Positions 45,588 through 54,814 of a stretch of 64,000 bases of DNA are shown here, piece by piece (within the stretch, counting starts at the first letter, position 1; the number at the start of each line of letters is the position of its first letter). The notes under the pieces are model-generated. The model saw only the letters and a program-made list of their open reading frames with translations, did not search any database and had not been told where the DNA came from. The DNA lies in contig NZ_VRYH01000004.1 in assembly GCF_008079445.1 (NCBI RefSeq), positions 419,591 to 483,590 on the forward strand, in the 5' to 3' direction. The stretch is from Aidingimonas lacisalsi (GTDB lineage Bacteria > Pseudomonadota > Gammaproteobacteria > Pseudomonadales > Halomonadaceae). Both the position numbers and the translations under genes were made by a program.

Positions 45588-46025
45588 ATGACACTCAAAT
45601 GGATCGATCGCGGTGTCGCCCTGCTGCTTGGCTTGGGATGCACAATGATCGTAGCAACTGGTCTCATGATGCGTGGCGACGCGGGGGTCATCCCCGCGAT
45701 CGCCGGTAGTCTCGGTATTTTCGCTTGTCTAGGCGTTGGCATCACAACGTGCAAACGTGCCGGCGATGATGCTCCTCCGACACCGCTGCCAATATACCGG
45801 TTCAGTATCTGGGGCCTGTGTGTACTGGGACTGATGGTACTGATGGTGTCGGTGGGTACGATCGTCGCGTTACTACTCTTTCTGTTGGCCAGCTTGCGGT
45901 TACTCGCCGGACTTGGGTGGCGTCAGGCCATTTCGATCGCGGTCGTCTTCACTGCGTTGATCTACTTGGTGTTTGCACAGCTACTGGGAGTCCCCTTACC
46001 CACCGGGCAGCTCTCATTCACATAG
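45588..46025 (+). CDS. Tripartite tricarboxylate transporter small permease (TctB), system 2
   Basis: Membrane protein of 145 residues with four hydrophobic segments (GVALLLGLGCTMIVATGLMM; AIAGSLGIFACLGVGI; LCVLGLMVLMVSVGTIVALL; AISIAVVFTALIYLVFAQL). AGGAG is seven bases before ATG 45588; a GTG six bases earlier is less likely. Sits between tctC and tctA as usual. Confidence 0.87.
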   Translation: MTLKWIDRGVALLLGLGCTMIVATGLMMRGDAGVIPAIAGSLGIFACLGVGITTCKRAGDDAPPTPLPIYRFSIWGLCVLGLMVLMVSVGTIVALLLFLLASLRLLAGLGWRQAISIAVVFTALIYLVFAQLLGVPLPTGQLSFT

Positions 46026-46058
46026 TTTGTCCAAACGATACCCTCCACGGAGATCGCC

Positions 46059-47552
46059 ATGGATGCCTTGCTTCCCGCTCTCGGTAATGTGTTCTTGCCA
46101 GCGGCCCTGCTCACCCTTCTCGTAGGGACTCTAGCCGGTGTCGTGATCGGTTCACTACCGGGGCTATCATCAACGATGGGGGTCGCTTTATGCATTCCCA
46201 TCACCTTCAACATGCCGCCGGATCTAGCGTTGATCCTGCTTGGTGCTGTCTATGTCAGTTCGGTCTATGGTGGATCGGTCGCAGCAATCTTGTTGCGAAC
46301 TCCCGGCACCGATGCCTCCATCGCCACGACCTTTGATGGCTATCCGCTGGCGGCAGCAGGGCGAGGCGGCGAAGCGCTTGGTATTGCCACCATTGCGTCC
46401 CTGATTGGTGGTATCTTCAGCGTCATCGTGCTGCTAGTGATCGCCCCGCCACTATCAACCATCGCCTTGGCATTCGGTCCGCAGGAATACACATTACTGG
46501 CTATCTTCGGCTTGGTAACGATCATCGGTGTGGCCTCGGAGCGGCCACTCAAGGGAATGCTGACTGCCGCCATGGGTCTGGTCCTGGCTTGCGTCGGGCT
46601 GGATGCCTTCACCGGCATTCAGCGATTCACCTTCGGCCAGAGCGAACTCTTTGACGGCGTGCCTTTACTACCGGCACTGATCGGCCTGTTCTCGGTATCA
46701 CAGGCCTTCAATCTCAGCATCCCTGCTGGCGGCGGCATCCTCAACGATCAAAGCCAACCGCTTCAGGGACGCCGTTTACCCCCCTGGCAGAGTATCCGTC
46801 GTTGCTTTAGAACGATCATGCGCTCCTCGGTCATTGGCTCTATCATCGGTATCCTTCCCGGTGCCGGTACGAGCATTGCCTCATTCATCTCCTATAATGA
46901 AGCACGACGGCATTCCGCCACGCCTGAACGCTTCGGCAAGGGGGAAATCGAAGGCGTTGCTGCATCCGAATCGGCTAACAACGCCGTCACCGGCGGCACC
47001 CTGATTCCTACACTGACACTCGGCATTCCTGGTAACGCCGTCACTGCGGTATTTGTCGGTGGGCTGACCATCCACGGCATGATCCCCGGCCCTAGCCTAT
47101 TTACCGACCATGCCGAAACGACCTACACCCTCATTCTTTCACTGCTACTCGCCAATCTACTCTTTGCCGCTCTCGGCTTGTGGTTGTGCCGCTACTTGAT
47201 CGTGATCACCAGAGTTCCGGGACCGGTTCTAGGCCCCATGATCCTCATTTTCAGTGTGATCGGCACCTATGCACTACGCAATGAAATCTTCGATGTGTGG
47301 TTGACCATAGCATTCGGCGTGATCGGCTATTTCATGGAACGCTGGCGTTATCCAGCGGCACCATTGGTAATCGCCCTGATTCTCGGCCCCATCCTGGAGG
47401 TCAACTTTCGCCGCTCGATGCAGATCTCACACTGGGACCTGAGCACCTTCTTCACCCGGCCGCTGTCTCTGGCGTTGTGCCTGCTGGTGATCGTTGCCCT
47501 GGCCTACCCACTATGGAGCCGGTGGCGCCGTCGCAAGACTGCATTGAATTGA
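46059..47552 (+). CDS. Tripartite tricarboxylate transporter large permease (TctA), system 2
   Basis: Permease of 497 residues with duplicated TctA signatures: VVIGSLPGLSSTMGVALCIP with AAILLRTPGTDASIATTFDG, and SIIGILPGAGTSIASFISYN with TGGTLIPTLTLGIPGNAVTA. GGAG lies before the ATG. Followed after 76 bases by a PLP enzyme in the same direction. Confidence 0.94.
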   Translation: MDALLPALGNVFLPAALLTLLVGTLAGVVIGSLPGLSSTMGVALCIPITFNMPPDLALILLGAVYVSSVYGGSVAAILLRTPGTDASIATTFDGYPLAAAGRGGEALGIATIASLIGGIFSVIVLLVIAPPLSTIALAFGPQEYTLLAIFGLVTIIGVASERPLKGMLTAAMGLVLACVGLDAFTGIQRFTFGQSELFDGVPLLPALIGLFSVSQAFNLSIPAGGGILNDQSQPLQGRRLPPWQSIRRCFRTIMRSSVIGSIIGILPGAGTSIASFISYNEARRHSATPERFGKGEIEGVAASESANNAVTGGTLIPTLTLGIPGNAVTAVFVGGLTIHGMIPGPSLFTDHAETTYTLILSLLLANLLFAALGLWLCRYLIVITRVPGPVLGPMILIFSVIGTYALRNEIFDVWLTIAFGVIGYFMERWRYPAAPLVIALILGPILEVNFRRSMQISHWDLSTFFTRPLSLALCLLVIVALAYPLWSRWRRRKTALN

Positions 47553-47628
47553 TTCACCCATAACGCCCCTGCACCAACGAGGAATGCATCGGGGCGATCA
47601 GCACTCATACTTTCAGGGAAAAGACACC

Positions 47629-48945
47629 ATGGCAACGACAGAACAAACGACCGGCACCCATCCAGGCTCCTCTCATGCCAATGACTGCACTCTCTTACCG
47701 GACGCTCTACTAGGTCATATCCGGGAGAGATTTCACTATGTCGAACATTGCCCCTATGCCGGCAAACGCATCTTCCTGGAAAATGCCGGGGGATCGCTGA
47801 CTCTAAAGTCAGTAGTGCAACGGACTGCAGACATTGCCGCGATTCCTGACAATGAACACCGTGATAACCCCGCCTCGCAGGCACTATCCGAGATAGTCAA
47901 TCAGGGGCGCAAGGACCTGACCACCTTCTTCGGTGCCTCGAACGGAACCCTGTTCGGTGGTGAAACCGGTACGGAATGCCTATTTCGCATAATTCGTACT
48001 GCTGCACTCAACGCACCAGCCGGCGGCAATATGATCGCCTGCGAAATAGAACACCCGGCCACTTTCGACGCCTCTGCTCAATGGGCCGACAGGACCCAGC
48101 GTGAGTGGATTCGTATACCGTTCGATGCCCATACCGGTCGCGTCACGGCCACTGATTACGCCACGCATGTTCGCCCTGATACGCGTATCGCCACCATACT
48201 GCATACCAGTCCGATCACTGGCCAGACGATGGACATCGGCGCCATTGCGCACCAGATTCGTAGGATCGCCCCCGAATGTTTCATCATCGTCGACGGCATA
48301 CAACATGCCCCACACGGCTATCTGGAAATTGACGACTACGACGTCGATGCATACGTCGTCTCTCTCTACAAGGCTTTCTGCCGTTTCAACAATGGCTATG
48401 CATGGCTTTCCGAACGGCTCAACACCATTGACCACGACCGATTGCTGAGCAAGCCGAAAGATGCCTGGGAGCTGGGCAGCCGTGATCCCTCGGCCTTGGC
48501 GGGAGCCAGCGCCGTCATTGATTATCTCGACTGGCTGGGCAGCCATGTAACGACGGCAGAGTCGCGACGCGAACGTCTGATCGCTGCCGGCACCGCAATC
48601 CGTGAACACGAACAGGCACTGATCCATTGGTTGCTTAACGGGCGCAATGGACTCAAAGGACTGACCGACTACCCACAGGTTCGACTCATCGGCGAAAAAG
48701 ACTCCCCTTATCGTGAAGGGGTGGTCTCCTTTGAAGTTCAGAACATGGATGCCAAACAGCTCGTCTCCCGACTCGGCGAACGCGGCATACGTGTCCATGC
48801 CCGTTCCAACGACGTGTTCTCGGGTAACATCCTTCGCCCATTGAGCATGGATGCCGTGACAAGAATTTCTGTGGCACATTACAACAGCATCACGGAAATC
48901 GATACTTGCCTGTCAGTGCTGAGCGAGATACTGGAATCAGCGTGA
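47629..48945 (+). CDS. Class V aminotransferase / cysteine desulfurase-like PLP enzyme
   Basis: PLP fold type I enzyme of 438 residues. Cofactor positions are visible: GGETGTECLF (phosphate side), D222 in FIIVDGIQHAPHG and K248 in VVSLYKAFCRFNNGYAWL. The lysine motif differs from the SxHK consensus of SufS/NifS, and no catalytic Cys loop is obvious, so sulfur mobilisation is doubtful; a lyase, epimerase or aminotransferase is likelier. ATG 47629 is preferred over an earlier in-frame ATG lacking a ribosome site. Being the only enzyme with TTT system 2, it probably acts on the imported compound, which would then be an amino acid or derivative. Confidence 0.8.
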   Translation: MATTEQTTGTHPGSSHANDCTLLPDALLGHIRERFHYVEHCPYAGKRIFLENAGGSLTLKSVVQRTADIAAIPDNEHRDNPASQALSEIVNQGRKDLTTFFGASNGTLFGGETGTECLFRIIRTAALNAPAGGNMIACEIEHPATFDASAQWADRTQREWIRIPFDAHTGRVTATDYATHVRPDTRIATILHTSPITGQTMDIGAIAHQIRRIAPECFIIVDGIQHAPHGYLEIDDYDVDAYVVSLYKAFCRFNNGYAWLSERLNTIDHDRLLSKPKDAWELGSRDPSALAGASAVIDYLDWLGSHVTTAESRRERLIAAGTAIREHEQALIHWLLNGRNGLKGLTDYPQVRLIGEKDSPYREGVVSFEVQNMDAKQLVSRLGERGIRVHARSNDVFSGNILRPLSMDAVTRISVAHYNSITEIDTCLSVLSEILESA

Positions 48946-48973
48946 ATCGTCTTATCCATGCATGCCTTACAAC

Positions 48974-49004
48974 GAAACCGGCCCCGCAGTGCGGGGCCGG
49001 TTTC
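48974..49004. terminator. Strong bidirectional terminator hairpin
   Basis: Fourteen perfect base pairs (arms beginning GAAACCGGCCCCGC) around the loop AGT, with A-rich and T-rich ends on either side. Lies between the PLP enzyme (plus) and the Spy-like gene (minus), 28 bases past the first and 59 past the second. Confidence 0.85.
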
Positions 49005-49062
49005 CACTAGCCATCGTGGCCAATGTCACGCCGGGCGCAGGTGCCCGACAAGCATCAACGCC

Positions 49063-49554
49063 TCATTGGCCACCACCTTGGCTCTGGTTCTGCTGTTGTT
49101 GCCGCATCTGCTCTTGCATCTGCTGCATTTGCTGGCGCTGCTTGGCTACCTGTTCATCGAGCGTGTCACGCTGTTCCTGGGTAAACACTGCTTCCATCTT
49201 GGACTGCATCAGCAGGCGTTCGGCCATCATGTCCGCAGTCATATCGCCAAGCTTCTGGCTATCCGCGCGAATCGCGGCCTCATCGTAATCCGGGCCGACA
49301 TGCTCACTCAGTTGCTGTTGCAGGGCCTGAATCTCCTGGCGTTTCTCACTCATCCCGTTCTGCATTTCATTCATCAACGAGCGCATTTCCTCTTCCTGTC
49401 CGGCATCCAGATCCACCATCTCATCGATCTGGCTAACCTGGTCGTCGACACTGGGCGCACCCATCTGTTGACCGCCACCCATTTGCTGGGCCATGGCAGG
49501 GGCACTGATCATCATTGCGGCGAGTGCCGGGGCAAAAAGCTTGGCTACCTTCAT
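49063..49554 (-). CDS. Spy/CpxP-like periplasmic protein
   Basis: Small exported protein of 163 residues. Signal peptide LFAPALAAMMISAPAMA is cut before QQMG. The mature part is helical and Gln/Met/Glu-rich, with repeated Met-Gln patterns and a Gln/Gly-rich tail (QQQQNQSQGGGQ). Architecture resembles Spy/CpxP (LTxxQ) periplasmic stress chaperones or metal-responsive proteins (LTxxQ-like positions: LDAGQEEEM, FTQEQRDTL). GGAG precedes the ATG. Adjacent to envelope glycosyltransferase genes. Confidence 0.7.
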   Translation of the reverse strand: MKVAKLFAPALAAMMISAPAMAQQMGGGQQMGAPSVDDQVSQIDEMVDLDAGQEEEMRSLMNEMQNGMSEKRQEIQALQQQLSEHVGPDYDEAAIRADSQKLGDMTADMMAERLLMQSKMEAVFTQEQRDTLDEQVAKQRQQMQQMQEQMRQQQQNQSQGGGQ

Positions 49555-49746
49555 GGTTACTCCAATTGCGTACGTATTGCGTAGTCGACCCTAACGTATC
49601 CGGGCCCAACGATATACCCTACACGGGCTGGTCCGTTTCATCATCAACGGACCGGTCTTCCCTGCGACCACACAAACGCGAAAAAATTCGACCGACCAAG
49701 ACCTCCAGATTCCGTCCGGCATGCCGCCGGAGGTGCGCGCCGTCAG

Positions 49747-50739
49747 TCACGTCAGGCCAAGCATCGAAGAGTTGGTAGTCAATTGCCCGGACAGAGTCAG
49801 GTATTTCTCGATCACCATCAAGGAAACGAGCAACTCCGTTTGCTTATCATAGAACTGATCGGCAAATTGCTGTGCATTCGACACGATCGCTTTCGCTTCG
49901 GCAGGGTAGTTCAGATAATACTCGATCTTCTCCCCGAGATCCGAAAAGTCATCGGCAAGCTGGACATAATGAAAGCCGGGAATCAGCCGGCCTTCCATGA
50001 ACCATGTCTCATAGCGAGGCCGGGGCATCAGACACAGGGAATTGGACGACAGCACCCATTTCAGATTCGTCGCCACGTCCTTGCCTTCCACACTCAGGAT
50101 GAACTTGTACTGCAGTTGCTCGCGAATCGATAGCGGCCCACGGTCGTACGTCCCCGTCGGGTCACCACCGACCGCACCAATGTCACATAACGGATGAGAA
50201 AAATTGTCTGCGACGAATTGTCGACGATGCGCCTGATGTATGGAACCACGCCACACGGCCAACGGCTGTTTCTCGTCGAATGACACACGGTCACGCAAGC
50301 GATAATAATGGCGAACCCGGTTGAGTTTCAGAAGCACTGAGTTGGCATTCCCGCTATCCACCGGACGGCTTTTCACGAAGGTCGGTTCGTCAGGCACGCG
50401 CGTGCAGTCACCGAACAGATAGGAAAAGCGCACATCGGCAGGAAAATAGCGTGCAACGTGCTTGAAATCCAGATGATAGGCGGAACGCCTCGTACCTACC
50501 CTGAAGTCCCGATTGAGTCGGCAATCGTCACCTACATCAAAGACGGATCCCAACTTGTTATAGTAATCGACCCGGGAGAATAACGCTTCCCGTTGATGGT
50601 CACTCCGGCTGTCCAAATGCCGTAGCACGGTGTCTCTACGCTTTCTGTAATAGGCATCGGGGATAACGAGACCAGAAACCTCTCTAAGGTAAAAACCCAC
50701 TTTGTGGGCACTCTTCCAATAGCCGCTTCGCGTCGTCAT
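49747..50739 (-). CDS. Glycosyltransferase family 90 (CAP10/LpsA-type)
   Basis: Protein of 330 residues. GT90 features: KLNRVRHYYRLRDRVSFDEK, the donor-site pattern LAVWRGSIHQAHRRQFV, YKFILSVEGKDVATNLKWVL and SLCLMPRPRYETWFMEGRLI, which match bacterial lipopolysaccharide glucosyl/xylosyl-transferases of this family. Probably cytoplasmic-face LPS core or O-unit assembly. Divergent from a GT4 gene 253 bases away. Codon use is somewhat more AT-rich than in neighbouring transport genes, as is frequent for envelope-sugar genes. Confidence 0.85.
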   Translation of the reverse strand: MTTRSGYWKSAHKVGFYLREVSGLVIPDAYYRKRRDTVLRHLDSRSDHQREALFSRVDYYNKLGSVFDVGDDCRLNRDFRVGTRRSAYHLDFKHVARYFPADVRFSYLFGDCTRVPDEPTFVKSRPVDSGNANSVLLKLNRVRHYYRLRDRVSFDEKQPLAVWRGSIHQAHRRQFVADNFSHPLCDIGAVGGDPTGTYDRGPLSIREQLQYKFILSVEGKDVATNLKWVLSSNSLCLMPRPRYETWFMEGRLIPGFHYVQLADDFSDLGEKIEYYLNYPAEAKAIVSNAQQFADQFYDKQTELLVSLMVIEKYLTLSGQLTTNSSMLGLT

Positions 50740-50860
50740 AGCTCAGCCGATTCTGGCAATAATGTAAAAAGAGGCAATAAGTTGACGTTACTGTCTGTGT
50801 ATTCCCCTGCGAGGTCAAGCAGTTGTATCCAACGCTAGGCATGCTACCCCCACCGGATGA

Positions 50861-50894
50861 CGATAACGTTATCGCGCTATGACAGTATTGTCAT
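50861..50894. promoter_or_regulatory. Two inverted repeats between the divergent glycosyltransferases
   Basis: CGATAACGTTATCG (50861-50874) is a perfect 14-base palindrome; five bases later ATGACA-GTAT-TGTCAT (50879-50894) is a second inverted repeat with a four-base spacer. Both lie in the 253-base divergent promoter region and may be binding sites for a shared regulator. Confidence 0.45.
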
Positions 50895-50992
50895 GGTATT
50901 GGTTTCATAGGACATATGGTCATGGTCAAGGTGAGCTTGCATACCCTCGTTGAATCCGTATCCTCACCGCATTCCCACGTTAAGGTCAGGCC

Positions 50993-52144
50993 ATGACATC
51001 GCCCAACGACTCACCGCTTGCCGCAATCGCCATTCGTCAGGTCGAAAAAAACACCGGCGCCAGCCGTAATGCCTTCGAGCAGACAGCGGCATTACGCGAG
51101 CTTGGCTATCGTGTCGTCATCCTGGCCGAGCGTGCTAACAAGGCACTGATAGAACGTTCCGGAGTAGACTGGGTACGCCTTCGGCGATGGCCCCTCAAAG
51201 GACCCTATCGACGCTTCTGGTTCAACCAACGTGTTCAAGCCTGGTCCCGTCGGCACCAACCGGACCTGTTGATCAGTCATGGAGACTGCGCCAGCCGTGA
51301 CGTAATCTATCTACACAATTGCGTGCATCTTGCCAGCGAGCGGATCCATGGCCGCCCCATCGCCACCAGTGAAGTGGCCGCTATCCACGACCACGTACTC
51401 AGCCAGGACAACTTTCGCCGCATCGCCGTCAATTCGCGCATGATGAGAAATGATGTCGTCACACGTTACGGCATCAGTGAGCACAAGGTGGAAATCAGCT
51501 ACCCGGGTTATGATCCTGAGCAGTTCAACACTCGGAATGCTCGTCTGGATCGTCAGACAGTCCGAAAAACCCTGAGCATCGATGCCACGACCCGGTTTAT
51601 CGGACTCGTTACCTCAGGTAATTTTCGCAAACGTAACGTCGCCGGTTTTGTCGAGATGGCCGCTCAACTGGAGGCAAATCGCCCCGGCCACTATCGTTTC
51701 CTGGTCGTCGGCAAAGACGACGCCACACCCTATCAACGCCAGGCGGAACGGCTGGGCATCGCTGATTCCATACTCTGGCGCTCGACCGTCGCGGATGTCG
51801 AACGGCTTTATGGTGCGCTCGATCTATTCGTGCTGCCCGCTCATATCGAGGAATTCGGCCGTGTCGCGCTGGAAGCGATGGCCTGTGGAACACCGGTGCT
51901 ACTATCCAGTTGGGTCGGCGCATCCGAACTTCTGGAACGCGATTTTCAGGAGCTAGTTGTCAATAGCAACGACCCGACCGACTGGGTCGAACGCATCATC
52001 ACTATCTTAGAGCGGAGGGATTATCACGAACTGGCTGCCAACCTGGCCAAACTGGCAACCAATTATTCCCATGAACGTCAGTATGCAAAGTTGAAGGAGT
52101 CGTTCCGACAACTCACCCAAAACACAGCCACTCTCACTCAATGA
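50993..52144 (+). CDS. Glycosyltransferase family 4, WaaG-like
   Basis: GT-B fold enzyme of 383 residues. N-terminal acceptor half includes VEKNTGASRNAFEQTAALRE and DLLISHGDCASRDVIYLHN; C-terminal nucleotide-sugar half includes FIGLVTSGNFRKRNVAGFV, the EX7E motif in PAHIEEFGRVALEAMACGTP and GASELLERDF. Resembles LPS heptose glucosyltransferase WaaG/RfaG and other Glc/GlcNAc transferases. Probably acts in LPS core synthesis with the divergent GT90 gene. Its last bases overlap the 3-prime end of a gene remnant on the minus strand. Confidence 0.88.
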   Translation: MTSPNDSPLAAIAIRQVEKNTGASRNAFEQTAALRELGYRVVILAERANKALIERSGVDWVRLRRWPLKGPYRRFWFNQRVQAWSRRHQPDLLISHGDCASRDVIYLHNCVHLASERIHGRPIATSEVAAIHDHVLSQDNFRRIAVNSRMMRNDVVTRYGISEHKVEISYPGYDPEQFNTRNARLDRQTVRKTLSIDATTRFIGLVTSGNFRKRNVAGFVEMAAQLEANRPGHYRFLVVGKDDATPYQRQAERLGIADSILWRSTVADVERLYGALDLFVLPAHIEEFGRVALEAMACGTPVLLSSWVGASELLERDFQELVVNSNDPTDWVERIITILERRDYHELAANLAKLATNYSHERQYAKLKESFRQLTQNTATLTQ

Positions 52145-52332
52145 GTGGGTGAGGCCAGAAACCTCTCGACGACGGTTTCCGGCAGAAAATCCATCAGCCA
52201 TGGTGCCTCAAAAAGATCATGATCTCTTGCTTCGGGCCTATGCCAAAGCGGTTGTGGCTCCAGCATCGACTGCCGAATGGCCTTTATCAGACAAGGATTG
52301 ACGATCACCGATAGCGATGCCGGTGTAAAGCC
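52138..52332 (-). pseudogene. Possible C-terminal remnant of a lost gene
   Basis: An open stretch of 64 codons on the minus strand, blocked upstream by an in-frame TGA, with a protein-like translation: SVIVNPCLIKAI, then LEPQPLWHRPEARDHDLFEA, then WLMDFLPETVVERFLASPTH and stop. It has normal-looking amino acid composition but no ribosome site or ATG near its upstream end. I do not recognise the family. Position beside LPS glycosyltransferases suggests a decayed envelope gene whose 5-prime part is gone; chance is not excluded. Confidence 0.35.
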
Positions 52333-52646
52333 TCAACGTTGCTACCCTTCTCTAACCGTCTCGGTGCCTCCCTTAACGTTGACATCGTCGCGTGTTAGAG
52401 CCAGCCCTTTTCAGGCTTCGGACCACTATCAAGGTTCGCAACCCGTCCTCCCGTTCGATCTCGCAGCAAAAAGGCCCGGCATCCCTGCCAAGGCCATCGC
52501 GGCATTATGACGCAATCCGCTTGCCGATACATCCAGGGCAAGCGCATGGCCATGACCTGAATTAGACATTGGCGTACGGTTAATGCAGGCTTTCTGGATT
52601 CAGGACAGCGGGTTACGTACGAAACTTCAACGAAGATAGTTGACTT
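52333..52646. other. Non-coding gap before the TauE gene
   Basis: 314 bases in which I see no credible gene, RNA or strong hairpin. Together with the adjacent remnant it is the longest poorly coding stretch of the window, consistent with a degraded locus. Confidence 0.4.
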
Positions 52647-53426
52647 ATGGCCGATTTACTCTGGTATCAATATCTGCTCATCGGGCTAATCTTTGCCTGG
52701 AGCGGCTTCGTCAGAACGAGCCTGGGATTCGGCGGCGCCGTTCTCTCGCTTCCCTTCCTACTGCTGGTGCACGACGACCCCCTCGTCTTCCTGCCGATCA
52801 TCGCAGTACACCTGTTGATTTTCTCGAGCTGGATAGCCTGGCGAGGTCACAGATCGCGGAAGCTCGATGCCAGAGGACACCCTGAGGAAAGCAATATCGA
52901 TTGGGCGTATCTCGGCAAGGCGATGAAGGTCATCATCATCCCGAAGCTGATCGGCGTGATCGGGCTGCTCACCCTGCCATCACGGCTCATGGCCAGCATC
53001 ATCTTCGTGATCGTGATCATTTACGCCACCGGCTATGTGCTGAATCGTCCCTTCAAGAGCCGCAACACGTACGTCGATAACGTGCTACTCGCCCTAGGCG
53101 GTTACATAAGCGGCACGTCACTGATCGGTGCCCCGCTGCTGGTGGCAGTCTTCGCATCGCACGTCGCCAAACACCAGCTGCGCGACACACTGTTCGTTTT
53201 ATGGTTCATTCTGGTGGTGATCAAGATGACATCGTTCGTCATCGCCGGCGTGGATCTACAATTGATCCACCACCTGTGGCTGCTCCCCTGCGCCCTCGTC
53301 GGACATATCATCGGCGAGCGGGTACACCGGACCATGATCGCCGCCGAAACACCCCTCTTCTTCAGGGTGCTCGGCGTGGTACTCATCACCGTGAGCATCA
53401 TGGGTCTGTTACGTCCCCCGGCATAG
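52647..53426 (+). CDS. TauE/SafE-family membrane permease
   Basis: Membrane protein of 259 residues with seven to eight hydrophobic segments in two repeats. N-terminal repeat motif: [23 protein letters not shown]-terminal repeat: [22 protein letters not shown]. Family members export sulfite, sulfoacetate or other organosulfur/organic anions, or import them. No strong ribosome site is seen. The 3-prime end overlaps the convergent glucarate dehydratase gene by 18 bases. Substrate unknown. Confidence 0.85.
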   Translation: MADLLWYQYLLIGLIFAWSGFVRTSLGFGGAVLSLPFLLLVHDDPLVFLPIIAVHLLIFSSWIAWRGHRSRKLDARGHPEESNIDWAYLGKAMKVIIIPKLIGVIGLLTLPSRLMASIIFVIVIIYATGYVLNRPFKSRNTYVDNVLLALGGYISGTSLIGAPLLVAVFASHVAKHQLRDTLFVLWFILVVIKMTSFVIAGVDLQLIHHLWLLPCALVGHIIGERVHRTMIAAETPLFFRVLGVVLITVSIMGLLRPPA

Positions 53427-54773
53427 GGCAGGCCGTTTAGGATCGAAACGCCAGTCGTCGATCAGGTACTGCATCGCCATGGCATCGTCACGACCGCTAT
53501 CAGGCAGTGAATTGTACAAGGCATGAGCCCGCTCCACCGCTTGCATATCGATCTCGACACCAAGGCCCGGGGCATCGGTAACGGCAACCCGGCCATCGAC
53601 GATCTCGGGCGGGCAGCGCGTCAATCGAGCATCGCCCTCCTGCCAGATCCAGTGGGTGTCGAGAGCGGTCATTCGGCCACAGGCAGCCGCACCGACCTGA
53701 GCGAACATCGCCAGCGAAATATCGAAGTGATTATTGGAGTGCGATCCCCAGGTCATGCCATGATCGCGACATAATTGCGATACCCGCACAGCGCCGGACA
53801 GCGTCCAGAAGTGAGGGTCGGCGAGCGGAATATCGACCGATCTCAGCATCAAGGCATGGGCCATCTCGCGCCAATTGGTAGCCACCATATTGGTCGCCAC
53901 CGGTAACCCTGTGGCATGCCGGAATTCCGCCAGGATCTCGCGCCCCGAAAATCCCTGCTCGGCGCCGCACGGATCCTCGGCATAGGCAATCACGTCATGC
54001 AGGTTCTTACAGAGCCGAACGGCATCATCAAGCAGCCATGCGCCATTGGGATCGATCGTGATCCGTGAATGCGGAAACGCCTCGGACAGCGCCGTAACGG
54101 CCTCGATTTCCTGCTCCCCGGCCAGTACGCCGCCCTTGAGCTTGAAATCGCGGAACCCGTAACGATCCTGCGCCGCTTGCGCCATTTCAACGACCCGGCG
54201 CGGCGTTAACGCTGCCTTATCGCGCAGGTGATACCATTCATGCGACGCGCCAGATGTCCCTCGGCGATACTCCAGCGGTGTTGCGTGTCCATCACCAACG
54301 AAGAACAGATACCCCAACACCTCGACGCTGTCACGCTGCTTGCCATCGCCCAACAGCTCCGCTACCGGCACGCCGAGGTATTTGCCGAGCAGATCGAGCA
54401 ATGCGGCTTCGAGTGCCGCCACGGCATTGACGCGTAGCTCGAACGTCCATGCTCCTTGGCCCATGGCATCGAAATCGGCACTCTGTCCTGCCGAATGCAA
54501 TGACGTCACCAGCGACTTCCAGGCACCAATGGAGCGCCCTTTGATCAATGGTGCCGCTTGTTCGAGCGACGCCTGTATCGTCTTGCCTCCCGGTGCTTCC
54601 CCGATGCCGACATGGCCTGCATTATCCTTCAGGATCAGTAGGTTGCGGGTGAAAAAAGGCGCATGCGCCCCCCCGATGTTCAGCAGCATACTGTCCCGGC
54701 CTGCCACCGGGATGACCTGAATGTCGGTAATGACCGGGGTATCCCCGGCACCGGGCGATTGGGATTCATTCAT
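53409..54773 (-). CDS. gudD: Glucarate dehydratase
   Basis: Enolase-superfamily enzyme of 454 residues (E. coli GudD 446) that dehydrates D-glucarate (and L-idarate) to 5-keto-4-deoxyglucarate. Diagnostic stretches: [20 protein letters not shown], the KxK base in [16 protein letters not shown], metal ligands in ITIDPNGAW and [16 protein letters not shown], and the catalytic His in [18 protein letters not shown] 54773 has AAGGA eight bases upstream. It is last of a minus-strand NIPSNAP-TPP enzyme-gudD set with a 41-base gap. Confidence 0.95.
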   Translation of the reverse strand: MNESQSPGAGDTPVITDIQVIPVAGRDSMLLNIGGAHAPFFTRNLLILKDNAGHVGIGEAPGGKTIQASLEQAAPLIKGRSIGAWKSLVTSLHSAGQSADFDAMGQGAWTFELRVNAVAALEAALLDLLGKYLGVPVAELLGDGKQRDSVEVLGYLFFVGDGHATPLEYRRGTSGASHEWYHLRDKAALTPRRVVEMAQAAQDRYGFRDFKLKGGVLAGEQEIEAVTALSEAFPHSRITIDPNGAWLLDDAVRLCKNLHDVIAYAEDPCGAEQGFSGREILAEFRHATGLPVATNMVATNWREMAHALMLRSVDIPLADPHFWTLSGAVRVSQLCRDHGMTWGSHSNNHFDISLAMFAQVGAAACGRMTALDTHWIWQEGDARLTRCPPEIVDGRVAVTDAPGLGVEIDMQAVERAHALYNSLPDSGRDDAMAMQYLIDDWRFDPKRPALCRGT

Positions 54774-54814
54774 CACAGATGTCCTTTCGTCAGGCCCGCT
54801 ATCGTTATCAGGCA

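Noticed and set aside
47980..48879. Open frame of about 299 codons opposite the PLP enzyme
   Set aside because: The plus-strand protein has cofactor-binding residues and operon context; the opposite frame shows none.
52277..52510. 77-codon plus-strand open frame in the gap before TauE
   Set aside because: No ribosome site and low-complexity Pro/Ser-rich translation; it partly overlaps the minus-strand remnant.
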